A stretch of 64,000 bases of DNA, taken from Streptomyces sp. A0642. Lineage in GTDB: Bacteria > Actinomycetota > Actinomycetes > Streptomycetales > Streptomycetaceae. Under the pieces are notes generated by a model. It saw nothing but the letters and a program-made list of their open reading frames with translations. It was not told the DNA's origin and did no database searches. Numbering within the stretch: position 1 is the first letter of the stretch; each line of letters starts with the position of its first letter. Positions 1 through 7,457 of the stretch are shown here, in pieces. The stretch spans positions 62,001 through 126,000 of the forward strand of contig NZ_SSBL01000019.1 in NCBI RefSeq assembly GCF_004795105.1, written 5' to 3'. A program made the position numbers and the translations under genes.

Positions 1-127
1 ATCTGAGCGTCGGAGAACGCTTTCCCTGTGTACGAGTAGGCGTGGTAGTGCTCGTAGTGCAAGGCGGCCTCCGGCGGACGCGTCGGGAGGGGAAGACGGT
101 AACGCAGGAGCGGAGCCGTCCGGGCGT

Positions 128-1015
128 TCAGGTGGTGCGCGCCTTCGTCCGGGCCGACTCAATGGTGGCCTCGGAGTTCACCGCCATGACGGCTCCGATC
201 AGATACTGGCGGGCCCACCGCATGACCTTGGTCGAATCACCCAGAAGGTCGACGGGAGGGATCGTCTGGCGGGCGTCGAGGTCGGCGTGAGCGTGTTCGA
301 CGATGATGCCCGTGATGTGCTCGATGAGCCACGCCTGGGTCCGCTCCTTGAGCGCGAACGTCAGGTGCAGCGAGGGCACGTCACCGGCGGTCTCGACGGA
401 GTGCACCCAGCCCCGGGGCAGCCAGAAGACGTCGCCGGGCTCCAGGACCACATCCCTGGGCGGCGTGGTCGCCAGGAAACGGCGCTCCTCGTCCGTCCAG
501 CCGCGCAGACGGTAGTTGTCGTGCTCCTCGGTGGGACTGGCGACCATCGGCGGGTGCAGGTGCCAGGTCTTGCGGCCGTGGAGCTGGACGATGAGCGTCA
601 CGTACGGGTCGTAGTGGTAGCGCAGGCCCTGCTGGTTGCCCGGGGTGAGGTAGGCATTGACGTGCGTCCTGCAGCCCGTCTGTCCCTGGATCTCGTCCTT
701 GAGATGGGCCAGGGCCGGGTAGAGGGTGTGCAGTTCCCGCAGGGAGATCGAGCCGCCCTGGTCGAGGTGGGCACGGATGGAGCCCTTGCGCGGCATGCTG
801 CCGTCGCTGCTGTACTCGAAGGCTTCCACCACGCCACCGTCGCGCAGGAGGACGACGTTGCGGTTGGCGATGCAGCCGCTGTCGATGAGCTCGTCGACCG
901 TCTCCATAGTGAGGAGCTCGCGGAGGTCGGCGGGGTTGTGCCTGTAGGTCTGCGGCCGGTCGGGCCAGTCTTCGAGGATGCCGTTGATGGGGCCGACCAG
1001 ATTGTCCAGCTTCAT
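128..1015 (-). CDS. JmjC/cupin-fold Fe(II)/2-oxoglutarate oxygenase
   Basis: A 295-residue cupin_4/JmjC-type protein. Visible active-site pattern: HxD iron ligands H134-Y-D136, a candidate 2-oxoglutarate-binding K149 in GRKTWHLHPP, and the distal iron ligand H205 in LPRGWVHSV. Such enzymes hydroxylate protein or peptide side chains (ribosomal oxygenases, RiPP hydroxylases). I chose the ATG before KLDNLVGPI because GAGGGAG precedes it at good spacing; the frame is open further upstream but the added residues look non-coding. It lies downstream of the DUF397-like peptide gene on the same strand, across a strong hairpin, which suggests the peptide is its substrate or partner (inference). Family call is firm, substrate unknown. 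Confidence 0.88.
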   Translation of the reverse strand: MKLDNLVGPINGILEDWPDRPQTYRHNPADLRELLTMETVDELIDSGCIANRNVVLLRDGGVVEAFEYSSDGSMPRKGSIRAHLDQGGSISLRELHTLYPALAHLKDEIQGQTGCRTHVNAYLTPGNQQGLRYHYDPYVTLIVQLHGRKTWHLHPPMVASPTEEHDNYRLRGWTDEERRFLATTPPRDVVLEPGDVFWLPRGWVHSVETAGDVPSLHLTFALKERTQAWLIEHITGIIVEHAHADLDARQTIPPVDLLGDSTKVMRWARQYLIGAVMAVNSEATIESARTKARTT

Positions 1016-1049
1016 TTTTTGGCGCTCCCTCTGATGAGAGGATGGCGGA

Positions 1050-1090
1050 GCGGGTGCAGCAGGACCATGGACCGGTCCTGCTGCACCCGC
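1050..1090 (-). terminator. 17-bp hairpin between the peptide and JmjC genes
   Basis: Perfect inverted repeat: 1050-1066 pairs with 1074-1090 (GCGGGTGCAGCAGGACC arm) around a 7-nt loop. It sits after the peptide stop codon and before the JmjC ribosome site, with no T-run. This is the usual place for an attenuator that lets a small upstream gene be expressed more than the downstream enzyme gene. Confidence 0.75.
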
Positions 1091-1106
1091 GTTTCGCGAG
1101 GTGGTG

Positions 1107-1361
1107 CTACGCGGTGGCCGACGGGCCGACCTTGTCGATGACGTGCTGGGCAAAGCTCAGCAGCTCGGAGCTCGTGCCGCGCAGCTCGCGCCCGGCGCCC
1201 TCCGCCTTGGTGTCACGGATGGCGTAGCCACCGCCGTTCAGCTGGGCCAGGGAGAGGCAGCTCTCCATGCTCTCCTCGGTGCCGTTGCCGTTGCAGAGGT
1301 AGGAGAAGTCTCCCTCGACCGAGCGGTCGTAGAGGTTGGTGCTGGGCTCCTGTGCCTTCAT
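1107..1361 (-). CDS. DUF397-like small protein, possible oxygenase substrate
   Basis: An 84-residue protein with an AAGGAG site at ideal distance before its ATG. The C-terminal half (GGGYAIRDTKAEGAGREL, then SSELLSFAQHVIDK) follows the DUF397 pattern of VAVRDSK, a hydrophobic strand and a final helix. The FSYLCNGNG segment replaces the usual WRKSSYSGG, and two Cys (in YLCNG and ESCLSL) flank an acidic loop. The N-terminal extension of about 18 residues is polar and leader-like. DUF397 proteins normally pair with XRE regulators, as at 5128-6243 here, but this copy is paired with a JmjC oxygenase. It could be a modified-peptide precursor or an ordinary DUF397 partner; no genetic data are visible. 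Confidence 0.72.
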   Translation of the reverse strand: MKAQEPSTNLYDRSVEGDFSYLCNGNGTEESMESCLSLAQLNGGGYAIRDTKAEGAGRELRGTSSELLSFAQHVIDKVGPSATA

Positions 1362-1390
1362 GGCGTTCTCCTTGAGCTCGATGAGCGGGG

Positions 1391-1415
1391 CTGATCATGT
1401 GCATGCAGTGATCAG
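1391..1415. promoter_or_regulatory. Inverted repeat upstream of the DUF397-like gene
   Basis: CTGATCA and TGATCAG form 7-bp arms separated by 11 bp, about 30 bp upstream of the minus-strand ATG. The position suits an operator or the 5' leader. No clear promoter was recognised. Confidence 0.35.
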
Positions 1416-1589
1416 TTGGTAGCAGTGCGTGCTCCCCTGGCTCAGAAGGTATGACAGTTTCGCAAGCTTGAGAAGTCGCAGCCGAGAGACTGGCATATGA
1501 CGCTTTTTTCGATCTAGGGAGCGTTCAGACGTGGTTCCTGTCGCCGAACGGCTGCGCGGCAGTAAGGGGCGGACGAAGAGGAGACCGCC

Positions 1590-1835
1590 ATGCCCCGCCG
1601 CAAAACCCCCGCCGCCCCGCCCGCGATGCGCACCCCCGTCTGGCCCGAGCGCGCCTGCCGCGACCTGGTCAACGGCGAGACCGCCCTCTACAGCTGCGAC
1701 GTCGTCGAGTCCCACCACGGCCCGCACGCCTCCCTGTCGGTGCCAGCCTCCGTCGAACAGCGCCTCGTGTGGGAGAAGCGCAACCCCGACCGGCGCGAGC
1801 CGACCGCCAACGACCCGTTCGTCACGTCATGGTGA
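1590..1835 (+). CDS. Small hypothetical protein
   Basis: An 81-residue protein of no recognised family, with AGGAG shortly before the ATG. It is rich in Pro and Arg and has a WPERACRDLVNGE segment resembling short Streptomyces mobile-element proteins. Its stop overlaps the start of the next gene (ATGGTGA), implying translational coupling. It has normal high-GC codon use. Confidence 0.55.
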   Translation: MPRRKTPAAPPAMRTPVWPERACRDLVNGETALYSCDVVESHHGPHASLSVPASVEQRLVWEKRNPDRREPTANDPFVTSW

Positions 1836-2065
1836 GCACCTCACCCCGGCCGTCTGCGGGCGCCTCCCGGCCTGCCGGGTCCTTCCCGGCCCCACCGGCC
1901 TCCGACCCCGGCCAGGCCCTCCACAGCCTCGCCGTGGCCGACCTGATGCGCCTGCACAACTACCTCGCCGTGCACCGGCCGCGCGCGCTGGCGACCGCCA
2001 CCGAGGGAGAGAGCGCGGCCGCTGTCGCCATCCGCCTCCTGCAACAGCTCCCGCCCGAGCGCTGA
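1829..2065 (+). CDS. Small hypothetical protein coupled to the preceding gene
   Basis: A 78-residue protein whose ATG lies within the last codons of the previous gene. A disordered Pro/Ser-rich N-terminus is followed by a helical segment (ALHSLAVADLMRLHNYLAV and AAAVAIRLLQQL). No family recognised. The start is chosen for the overlap; the frame is open further upstream. Confidence 0.55.
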   Translation: MVSTSPRPSAGASRPAGSFPAPPASDPGQALHSLAVADLMRLHNYLAVHRPRALATATEGESAAAVAIRLLQQLPPER

Positions 2066-2289
2066 ACCAAGTCCGGCACAGCCACCCCAAGTTGGCACAT
2101 GCCATGCGCACGTACCGATTCACGCTGACAGAACACCATTCCTGTGAAACTGTCACCGCCCCCGTACCGGCCGGGGCAGACTGAACCCACTCCGGCCTCA
2201 CGGTCGAAGCCACCCCTTACACGGCGGGCACGGCATGAACTCTGAGTCTGCTGTGCCCGCCGAGCCCCCGCCTCACCTCCGGAGCCCTC

Positions 2290-2439
2290 ATGATCAGAAC
2301 CCAGGACCGACCGCGCCGCCGCCCCCGCCTCTCCGAGATCGACAGCCGCACCCCGAAGGCGCGTGAACTCCTCGCGCGCGGCGGTGTTGCCTCCGAGAAC
2401 ACCCGTCCGGCCGCCGGAACGTTCAACTCCAGCCTGTAG
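2290..2439 (+). CDS. Short basic protein ahead of a strong terminator
   Basis: A 49-residue protein with GGAG five bases before the ATG. It is Arg-rich at the N-terminus with an SEIDSRTPKARELLARGG helix. A 16-bp terminator hairpin begins five bases after its stop, which supports a real transcription unit ending here. No family recognised. Confidence 0.45.
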   Translation: MIRTQDRPRRRPRLSEIDSRTPKARELLARGGVASENTRPAAGTFNSSL

Positions 2440-2443
2440 AACA

Positions 2444-2485
2444 GCGAGAGGCCCCCGCCGGTCCTGCCTGGCGGGGGCCTCTCGC
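2444..2485. terminator. Bidirectional terminator, 16-bp stem
   Basis: GCGAGAGGCCCCCGCC at 2444-2459 pairs perfectly with 2470-2485 across a 10-nt loop. It lies between the 49-residue gene and the convergent gene at 2499. Confidence 0.8.
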
Positions 2486-2498
2486 GTGCGGCGCTGCG

Positions 2499-2987
2499 TC
2501 ACTCGTCGAAGAGTGAACCGGAGTGCTCTTCCTGCATGATCTTCCGCTCTTCGGCTACCTTGCGATAGAGCGGGCCCACGGTGAGCCGAGCAGGAACCCC
2601 CGTCCTCGCCTGCTCCTCGCGGGCCCGCTCCAACTGCGCCTGCTCCTCGCGGATCAGCACGCGCCACAGAGCAAGCGTGGTCTTCGTGAACGGCTTCATG
2701 CCGCCGTGACGGGCGAGAAAACCGGTGAGGTGGGCGTCCATGACGCTATCGACCTTGACCGTCTTCTGCCGGGACGGCGGATTGCTCGCGGCCCCCTCCG
2801 CCGTCAGCATCCCGCCAGGCATCAGAAGGAAGTTGACTCCCTCCTCGTCGAATCCCTCCTCGTCCTCGACGAGGAGGGGCGAGGGCAGCGCTGTATCAAC
2901 CTTGGCAGCCTCGGCAGCACGCTTCTTCTTCAGACGCTCCTCCTCGGCCTTGCGCTTCTGCCTGGCTCTGCTGTCGCCCATGCCCAC
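2499..2987 (-). CDS. Hypothetical protein with basic coiled N-terminus
   Basis: A 162-residue protein. The first 30 residues are very Lys/Arg/Glu-rich (RARQKRKAEEERLKKKRAAE, coiled coil or nucleic-acid binding), followed by an acidic stretch and a helical C-terminal half. No family recognised. It lies just downstream of the integrase gene on the same strand (about 85 bp), so it may be part of the integration module; that is inference. ATG at the third codon is an alternative start. Confidence 0.6.
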   Translation of the reverse strand: MGMGDSRARQKRKAEEERLKKKRAAEAAKVDTALPSPLLVEDEEGFDEEGVNFLLMPGGMLTAEGAASNPPSRQKTVKVDSVMDAHLTGFLARHGGMKPFTKTTLALWRVLIREEQAQLERAREEQARTGVPARLTVGPLYRKVAEERKIMQEEHSGSLFDE

Positions 2988-3072
2988 ATCCCTCGGTGTC
3001 GTGGTAGGAGACCAGCTTATCGGCTCTTTGATGCCCTTCCATTGACACTGGTCAACGTTTCAGTCTCGTTTT

Positions 3073-3948
3073 CTACTCCATCGCTTCGAGCTTGTTGAAC
3101 AGCCTGGTCACAGCCTTGCCGCTGGGGCGCGCGTAGCGGCGGTGGAGGGTCGCGGGGTTGGTATGGCCAGAGATGGCCATGAGCATCGGTGTGTCGACGC
3201 CCTCGCCCGCGAGGTAGGCGAGCCGGGAGTGCCGCAGGATATGCAGCGTGATCCCGGCGTACGCCTTCAGGATGTGTTCGGCGCGGTCGTAGGAGAGGCG
3301 GCAGCGACGGCCGTCGGGGGCGAAGTCCTCGCGCGGGCGGGTACGCCAGTCACGAGGGCGCCGGTTGGTCAGGAACAGCGGCCCCCGGGCGCGGTCGCCG
3401 ATGTACTTGCGCAGCAGCTCGGCGCCACGGCGCTGGAAGTAGACCCAGATGGTCCGGCCGCCCTTGATGACGGCGCGGGCCTTACGGGCCTTCAGGTCGA
3501 CGTTCTCGATGTTCAGCGCCAGGACGGCCTCGGCGCGCGAGGACGACTCGTACAGCAGCCGCCACAGCGCCCGCTCCCGCAGCCCGACCGCGTCCGGGTC
3601 CCACAGATGCTGCAGTTCCTCGGGGTCGATGGCCTTCGTCTCGTCGATGACGACCTTCCGCGCCCGGCACAGCGCGGGCAGCTTCACCGTGGCGACCTCG
3701 GCGTCGCCGAGCCAGCCCAGGAACGTCTTGACGGCCGCGCGGTTGCGGTTCCATGTGTTCGCCGACCGCTGGCCCCACAGCTCGATCAGGACGTCGTGCC
3801 AGTCCTCGCCGGTGACGTCGGCCGCCGGGCGGTCCCGCCCCAGCGTCTTCGCACACCGGCGCAGAGTAAGGGCGTAGGACGCCTCGGTGGTGTCAGCCTC
3901 GGGGTAGTCGCGCACGAACGACTCGACGGCCTTGGACAGAGTCGTCAC
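3073..3948 (-). CDS. int: Tyrosine recombinase / phage integrase
   Basis: A 291-residue site-specific recombinase. The N-terminal 90 residues match a SAM-like core-binding domain. The catalytic set is complete: R138 in SSSRAEAVLAL, K162 in VIKGG, H236-x-x-R239 in LHILRH, H262 in ISGHTNP and nucleophile Y272 in HRRYARPS. I chose the GTG start because AGGAGG precedes it by five bases; an open upstream extension lacks a ribosome site. It would integrate and excise the surrounding element. No attachment site or tRNA target was identified. Confidence 0.93.
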   Translation of the reverse strand: MTTLSKAVESFVRDYPEADTTEASYALTLRRCAKTLGRDRPAADVTGEDWHDVLIELWGQRSANTWNRNRAAVKTFLGWLGDAEVATVKLPALCRARKVVIDETKAIDPEELQHLWDPDAVGLRERALWRLLYESSSRAEAVLALNIENVDLKARKARAVIKGGRTIWVYFQRRGAELLRKYIGDRARGPLFLTNRRPRDWRTRPREDFAPDGRRCRLSYDRAEHILKAYAGITLHILRHSRLAYLAGEGVDTPMLMAISGHTNPATLHRRYARPSGKAVTRLFNKLEAME

Positions 3949-3975
3949 AGAGTCCTCCTGAGAGATTTTTTTTAT

Positions 3976-4000
3976 GCCACTGAATACTCTATTCACTGGC
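3976..4000. promoter_or_regulatory. Imperfect dyad in the integrase promoter region
   Basis: GCCACTGAATA and TATTCACTGGC are 11-bp arms around CTC with one mismatched pair. It sits about 30 bp upstream of the integrase GTG, where an operator or integrase arm site would be expected. Confidence 0.45.
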
Positions 4001-4117
4001 ACACCGCTGAGGGAGCGGTCGCCTCCCCGGTACATTGGTCCGTACGGGCGGAAGCTCTGCGACAGCAGGGCGGGCGGGTGAGCCCCGGTTCCGGAGCGGG
4101 AGGGTACCCCGCAGTCC

Positions 4118-4147
4118 GGCCCCAGGTGTCCTGAACACCGTGGGGCC
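4118..4147. terminator. GC-rich hairpin followed by T-rich sequence
   Basis: GGCCCC and GGTGT pair with ACACC and GGGGCC around a five-base loop, with small asymmetric bulges, followed by GTTTCT on the plus strand. It resembles an intrinsic terminator, but no gene obviously ends here. Confidence 0.4.
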
Positions 4148-4168
4148 GTTTCTGTGTGCGTCCCCGCA

Positions 4169-4184
4169 CTTCGTGCGCACGAAG
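4169..4184. repeat. Perfect 16-bp palindrome
   Basis: CTTCGTGCGCACGAAG equals its own reverse complement. It contains GTGCGCAC, which resembles the half-site sequence of the ten-copy promoter dyad, though arranged differently. Candidate protein-binding or recombination site. Confidence 0.45.
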
Positions 4185-4558
4185 TCCGCACAGGGTGGTC
4201 ACCGTCGAGGCCATGTCCACGGTCGTTCATCGTTCGTTTACCTAGGTGGAGCGTGGCGGCCTGCCGCGCCCCCCGTTTCGAACGCAGGTTCGATAACGTG
4301 TGTCCTGGCGGTCCAGAAGGCGGTGGAGGGGATTGATCGGAGGGGCACTCTGGGGGAAGCGTGCGGTGTACACCTGTGTAAGGGCACCCTGGCGTTGCTC
4401 CCTCCCTGAAGATGGGGTAGCTTTTCGCTCTTGGAGCCTTTTGTATTCGGTTCCAGGAAAATCACCCAATATCGGTCAGATATCCCGCCCCCTGACTGTT
4501 TCCCCCCACGCAATTTCCCGAGCACTACCCGTTTGTCAGCACTTGGAAAGGCAGGTAA

Positions 4559-5041
4559 ATGAGTGGGGAGCAGCCAACCGGAGATCCGGATTTCGAGAAC
4601 GGGTCAGGGCGGGACGATGTCCCTCCGCACGCCAGGATGCCGCGCCGTGCGTGGGTGATTGCGGCCGGAGCGCTCTTCGCTGGGCTCTTCGCGGGGTTCA
4701 GTCTCGCGTCGGAGTCCGTCCCCCCAGCGCCGTACCCGAACAGCGAGAACGGCCCGGACGCGGCGCGGCCGCCCGCCAGTTCGACGATCCCGGGCACGGG
4801 AACGTTCCTGGTCGGGGCCGACGTGAAGCCGGGCCTGTACCACTCGGACGAGAACGCCTCGTGCTCCTGGAAGCGGACCAAGGACGCCACCGGCGAGTCG
4901 GACTCGGTCATCGCTCGGAACGTGACGGCAGGGGATACGTACGTCGATCTCAAGGGCGGAGAGTTCTTCGACACCAGCGAGTGCCATGCGTGGCAGCTCG
5001 TTGACCGGGGAACGGCCAGAGGAACGATAGGACAGGGTTGA
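4559..5041 (+). CDS. Membrane-anchored or secreted protein
   Basis: A 160-residue protein. Residues 1-22 are polar and Arg-containing, then a hydrophobic segment (AWVIAAGALFAGLFAGFSL) acts as signal anchor. After a disordered linker the extracellular part starts GTFLVGADVKPGLYHS and includes C-x-W and a later Cys, the layout of a small disulfide-bonded domain common in actinobacterial exported proteins ('...GTYLVGtDIkPGtYrt...'). Function unknown. A terminator follows directly. Confidence 0.72.
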   Translation: MSGEQPTGDPDFENGSGRDDVPPHARMPRRAWVIAAGALFAGLFAGFSLASESVPPAPYPNSENGPDAARPPASSTIPGTGTFLVGADVKPGLYHSDENASCSWKRTKDATGESDSVIARNVTAGDTYVDLKGGEFFDTSECHAWQLVDRGTARGTIGQG

Positions 5042-5074
5042 GCATTGGCCGCTGGTGGTCGACTCTGGTCACGT

Positions 5075-5111
5075 GAAAGGCCCTCGGCAGCTTGGATGCC
5101 GAGGGCCTTTC
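5075..5111. terminator. Bidirectional terminator, 15-bp stem
   Basis: 5075-5089 pairs with 5097-5111 (GAAAGGCCCTCGGCA arm) around a 7-nt loop, with an A-run on one side and a T-run on the other. It separates the convergent secreted-protein gene and the DUF397 gene. Confidence 0.85.
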
Positions 5112-5127
5112 TGGTGCAGTGAGCTGC

Positions 5128-5328
5128 TTAGCTCTTGGTGCTGCTCACGTCGGCAACGAACGCCGTCCAGGCGCTGGGGCTGAACGTCAGGATCGGGCTG
5201 GCCGCACCCTGCTTGGAGTCCTCGACACCGACCTCGTTGGTCGTGGCCTCAAGGCCCTGGACGAGGCAGTTCTCGCCAGCGCCGCCGCTGTACGAGGACT
5301 TGTGCTTGTTGATGAGGGTCTTCGTCAT
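5128..5328 (-). CDS. DUF397 domain protein
   Basis: A 66-residue single-domain DUF397 protein: HKSSYSGGAGENCL, then VEDSKQGAASPILTFSPSAWTAFVADV. In Streptomyces these small proteins are encoded beside XRE/DUF5753 regulators and act as their partners or antagonists (as in the WhiJ and Scr loci). Here it follows the XRE gene by 36 bp on the same strand, so the two are probably co-transcribed. Confidence 0.92.
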   Translation of the reverse strand: MTKTLINKHKSSYSGGAGENCLVQGLEATTNEVGVEDSKQGAASPILTFSPSAWTAFVADVSSTKS

Positions 5329-5364
5329 TCTGGTCTCTTCCTTGGCGGTGTTACGGATGGTCCT

Positions 5365-6243
5365 TCACCCCTTGGCAAGGGAGTTGAAGGTTTCAAGCAG
5401 CAGCTGCCGTGTATCGAGGACAGACAGTGCCTGGCTCTGGAGGCGCTCGTATCGGGCCTGGTACGAGCGGACCCGTACCTCTTCGTCAACGAACGAGCCG
5501 TCGCCGTACCCTTCACGGAAAACCATATCGGCGTCGTCAAACGAAAGGATGCTGAACGACCCCGAGAGGCCGACGTGTAGGCCGGAGTCCGTGGTCAGAA
5601 CCTGAATCGTAGCCTTGGTCTCGCCCAGGTTGAGCAGGTGCTGAATCTGCTCCCTGTGCGACTTGGGGTCCCTGGGGTCGGGCGGTGTCATCACTGCTGG
5701 TTGCCCTATGACGGCCCAGATCCTGGGGGCGGTTTCGCTGTCGAGGATCTGCTTGCGGGACTCACGCAGACCGACCAGGGCCTCGACTTCGCCCTCCTCG
5801 GAGGGCAGCTGACCGGGCCGCACCGTGGCGGCCGCCCGGATCACGGCCTCCGAATACTGCTTCGTCTGGAGCAGGCCCGGAATGGCGCCCAGTTCCCAGG
5901 TGCGCAGCTCCAGGCAGAGCGATTCGGCGTCCGCGTAGTCCTGGTATGAGGGGCCAACCAGGCTCCCCGAGGTGGCCCATGTCCCGCGCTGTTTGGCCTT
6001 CTTGGCCCACGCGGTCCATCGCTCGATCTCCTCCTTGTCGTCGATGCCGTACAGATTGGCATAGAAGGGGATCATGCTGGCCTGCACGGCCGTATGCCCG
6101 GATTCCTGACGGTAGATCGCCGCGCCGGACTTGCCTGCGTGTTCCGCGACTTGCTCCACGCTGAGGTTCGCGGCCTCCCGCGCTGCGCTGAGCTTGCGGC
6201 CAAGGATCTTGCGTCTGATCGTCGGTCTTGCGCCGTACGCCAA
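5365..6243 (-). CDS. XRE-family regulator with DUF5753 (Scr1-like) domain
   Basis: A 292-residue regulator. An N-terminal helix-turn-helix (KLSAAREAANLSVEQVAEHAGKS and following, about residues 12-65) is followed by a DUF5753 sensor/partner domain with the hallmark LRTWELGAIPGLLQT. I chose a TTG start before AYGARPTIRRK because GGGGAGAG stands four bases upstream and homologues begin near here; the frame is open about 25 codons further without a ribosome site. It likely controls its own operon and perhaps the divergent ATPase gene through the inverted repeat at 6323. Confidence 0.88.
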   Translation of the reverse strand: MAYGARPTIRRKILGRKLSAAREAANLSVEQVAEHAGKSGAAIYRQESGHTAVQASMIPFYANLYGIDDKEEIERWTAWAKKAKQRGTWATSGSLVGPSYQDYADAESLCLELRTWELGAIPGLLQTKQYSEAVIRAAATVRPGQLPSEEGEVEALVGLRESRKQILDSETAPRIWAVIGQPAVMTPPDPRDPKSHREQIQHLLNLGETKATIQVLTTDSGLHVGLSGSFSILSFDDADMVFREGYGDGSFVDEEVRVRSYQARYERLQSQALSVLDTRQLLLETFNSLAKG

Positions 6244-6322
6244 GGTGCTCTCCCCAGGTCGACTCTGTCGAAGCACAGTCTGCACCCCAGCGGGCCAAGC
6301 TGACCACCAAACAACCATGCAA

Positions 6323-6356
6323 ATTCTCAGTCTCTAGGACTTGCAGAACTGAGAAT
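6323..6356. promoter_or_regulatory. Inverted repeat between XRE and ATPase genes
   Basis: ATTCTCAGT and ACTGAGAAT form 9-bp arms 16 bp apart, in an AT-rich patch midway between the divergent genes. It is a good candidate operator for the XRE regulator. Confidence 0.5.
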
Positions 6357-6445
6357 CATGCGGAACCTTGGTTACACGCTGCTTACGCCAGCTCCTTGAT
6401 GCGTGAGCGCCTCCCACTCGCCACTCCACAACGGGAGTTAACGCC

Positions 6446-7006
6446 ATGCACTCCCCGTTCACCAATCCGCCCAGGCGTCTGGGCTCACTGAGGAACGTCC
6501 AGTACCGGCGCGTCTACCCGGGGATCGCCGAGAGCGTCTCTGCCGCCAGGCGACACCTGGAAGAAGCCGCCCGGGGCAGCGGACTCAGCGCCGACGTCAT
6601 CGACACGGCCCTGGTGTGCTTATCCGAACTGGCAACGAACGCCGTCACCCATGCGATTGGTGACAGGCCCCGCCCCCGCTTCGTCGTGGTCGTCGCTGTG
6701 CGAGGCACTCGTCAGCGCTGGCTCAGGGTAGAAGTCCACGACCCCGACGCCAGCGTCCGCCCCGCGTTCCCCTCCAAAGAGAAAGCGGCGGACCTACTCC
6801 TCGACATCGACCCCGACAACCTGTCAGGCCGGGGCATGGCCATGGTGGCCACGATGGCCGACAGGACCGGCGTCGAAGCCCTCGACCACGTATGGGGAAA
6901 GATCGTCTGGCTCGAACTGAAGTTGCACGAACACGAATACGGCGGCCGTCGTCCTGGAGTTCAGGAAGAGGCCGCCGTCGTCGTTCGCGGAGTCTCCGCT
7001 ACGTGA
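6446..7006 (+). CDS. RsbW-like ATP-binding regulator (HATPase_c)
   Basis: A 186-residue GHKL-fold protein of the anti-sigma-factor kinase type. The N box is LSELATNAVTHA (N65), the G1-like box VEVHDPDAS (D99) and the G2-like box SGRGMAMVATMAD (G128-R-G130). Such proteins bind ATP and control sigma factors or partner proteins in actinobacteria. Its placement divergent to an XRE/DUF397 pair is a recurring Streptomyces arrangement. Its last bases overlap the convergent gene at 6999 by 8 bp. Confidence 0.88.
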   Translation: MHSPFTNPPRRLGSLRNVQYRRVYPGIAESVSAARRHLEEAARGSGLSADVIDTALVCLSELATNAVTHAIGDRPRPRFVVVVAVRGTRQRWLRVEVHDPDASVRPAFPSKEKAADLLLDIDPDNLSGRGMAMVATMADRTGVEALDHVWGKIVWLELKLHEHEYGGRRPGVQEEAAVVVRGVSAT

Positions 7007-7457
7007 GTTCCTTACCCACCCATGCCAGGGCGCTCCGCCGCTCGTAGACGGCTTCCCTGGCCCCGCCCTCCACGTCGACAGGTTCAGGGGCGCCCTTGCG
7101 TCCCATGAGCGTGCGCACCCACGAGGTGGTGACGCCGTACCGGGCCGCGAGCCCGCCGTGGGTGATGAGCTCCGGAGGCTTCCATCCGGAACGCTCGCCG
7201 CTGGCGCACTCGATGAGCACCGGCTGCACGCCGACCGCCACGGCCGCGTTCTCGCAGCCGTGGCGGAACGCAGCCGTGGCGTACAGCGCGGCCAAGTGCG
7301 GCTCCGTGTAGTCAGGAACGACCAGCGACAGAGCCAGCGGGTCCAGGGCCAGCCGGTAGTCGTGGTCCCGCAGAACCTCACCCACGGCCGTCCTCAGCCG
7401 TGCCTCGTCCGGCGCCGTGACATCGCCGTCGTACTCGACGTACACCGTCCACGTCAC
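6999..7457 (-). CDS. Hypothetical protein, last gene of a three-gene operon
   Basis: A 152-residue protein starting at a GTG that overlaps the stop of the preceding gene (GTGA). The C-terminal part (GGLAARYGVTTSWVRTLMGRKGAPEPVDVEGGAREAVYERR, given here only as a pattern: GLAxRYGVTxSxVxxL) looks like a small helix-turn-helix that reads modality of partner genes; the N-terminal half resembles an immunity or regulatory beta domain. No family assigned. Confidence 0.65.
   Translation of the reverse strand: MTWTVYVEYDGDVTAPDEARLRTAVGEVLRDHDYRLALDPLALSLVVPDYTEPHLAALYATAAFRHGCENAAVAVGVQPVLIECASGERSGWKPPELITHGGLAARYGVTTSWVRTLMGRKGAPEPVDVEGGAREAVYERRSALAWVGKELT

Larger units (their letters stand above)
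3949..4558. other. 610-bp intergenic region upstream of the integrase
   Basis: No convincing gene lies here. It holds an A/T tract just upstream of the integrase ribosome site, a 25-bp imperfect dyad, a GC-rich hairpin and a perfect 16-bp palindrome, listed separately. The last 150 bases are unusually AT-rich and probably contain the promoter of the gene at 4559. An attachment site could lie here. Confidence 0.5.

Noticed and set aside
1..127. A coding start at the window's left edge
   Set aside because: Short frames here lack ribosome sites and are antisense to the end of the JmjC gene or run into it; nothing could be supported.
1395..1727. A 110-codon minus-strand frame upstream of the DUF397-like gene
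   Set aside because: It overlaps the regulatory region and a plus-strand gene with a good ribosome site; composition is shadow-like.
2104..2184. A 26-codon frame MRTYRFTLTEHHSCE...
   Set aside because: No ribosome site or terminator and no neighbour coupling.
3949..4230. N-terminal extension of the integrase
   Set aside because: The GTG at 3948 has AGGAGG at proper spacing, and the extension crosses a dyad and hairpin and has no domain.
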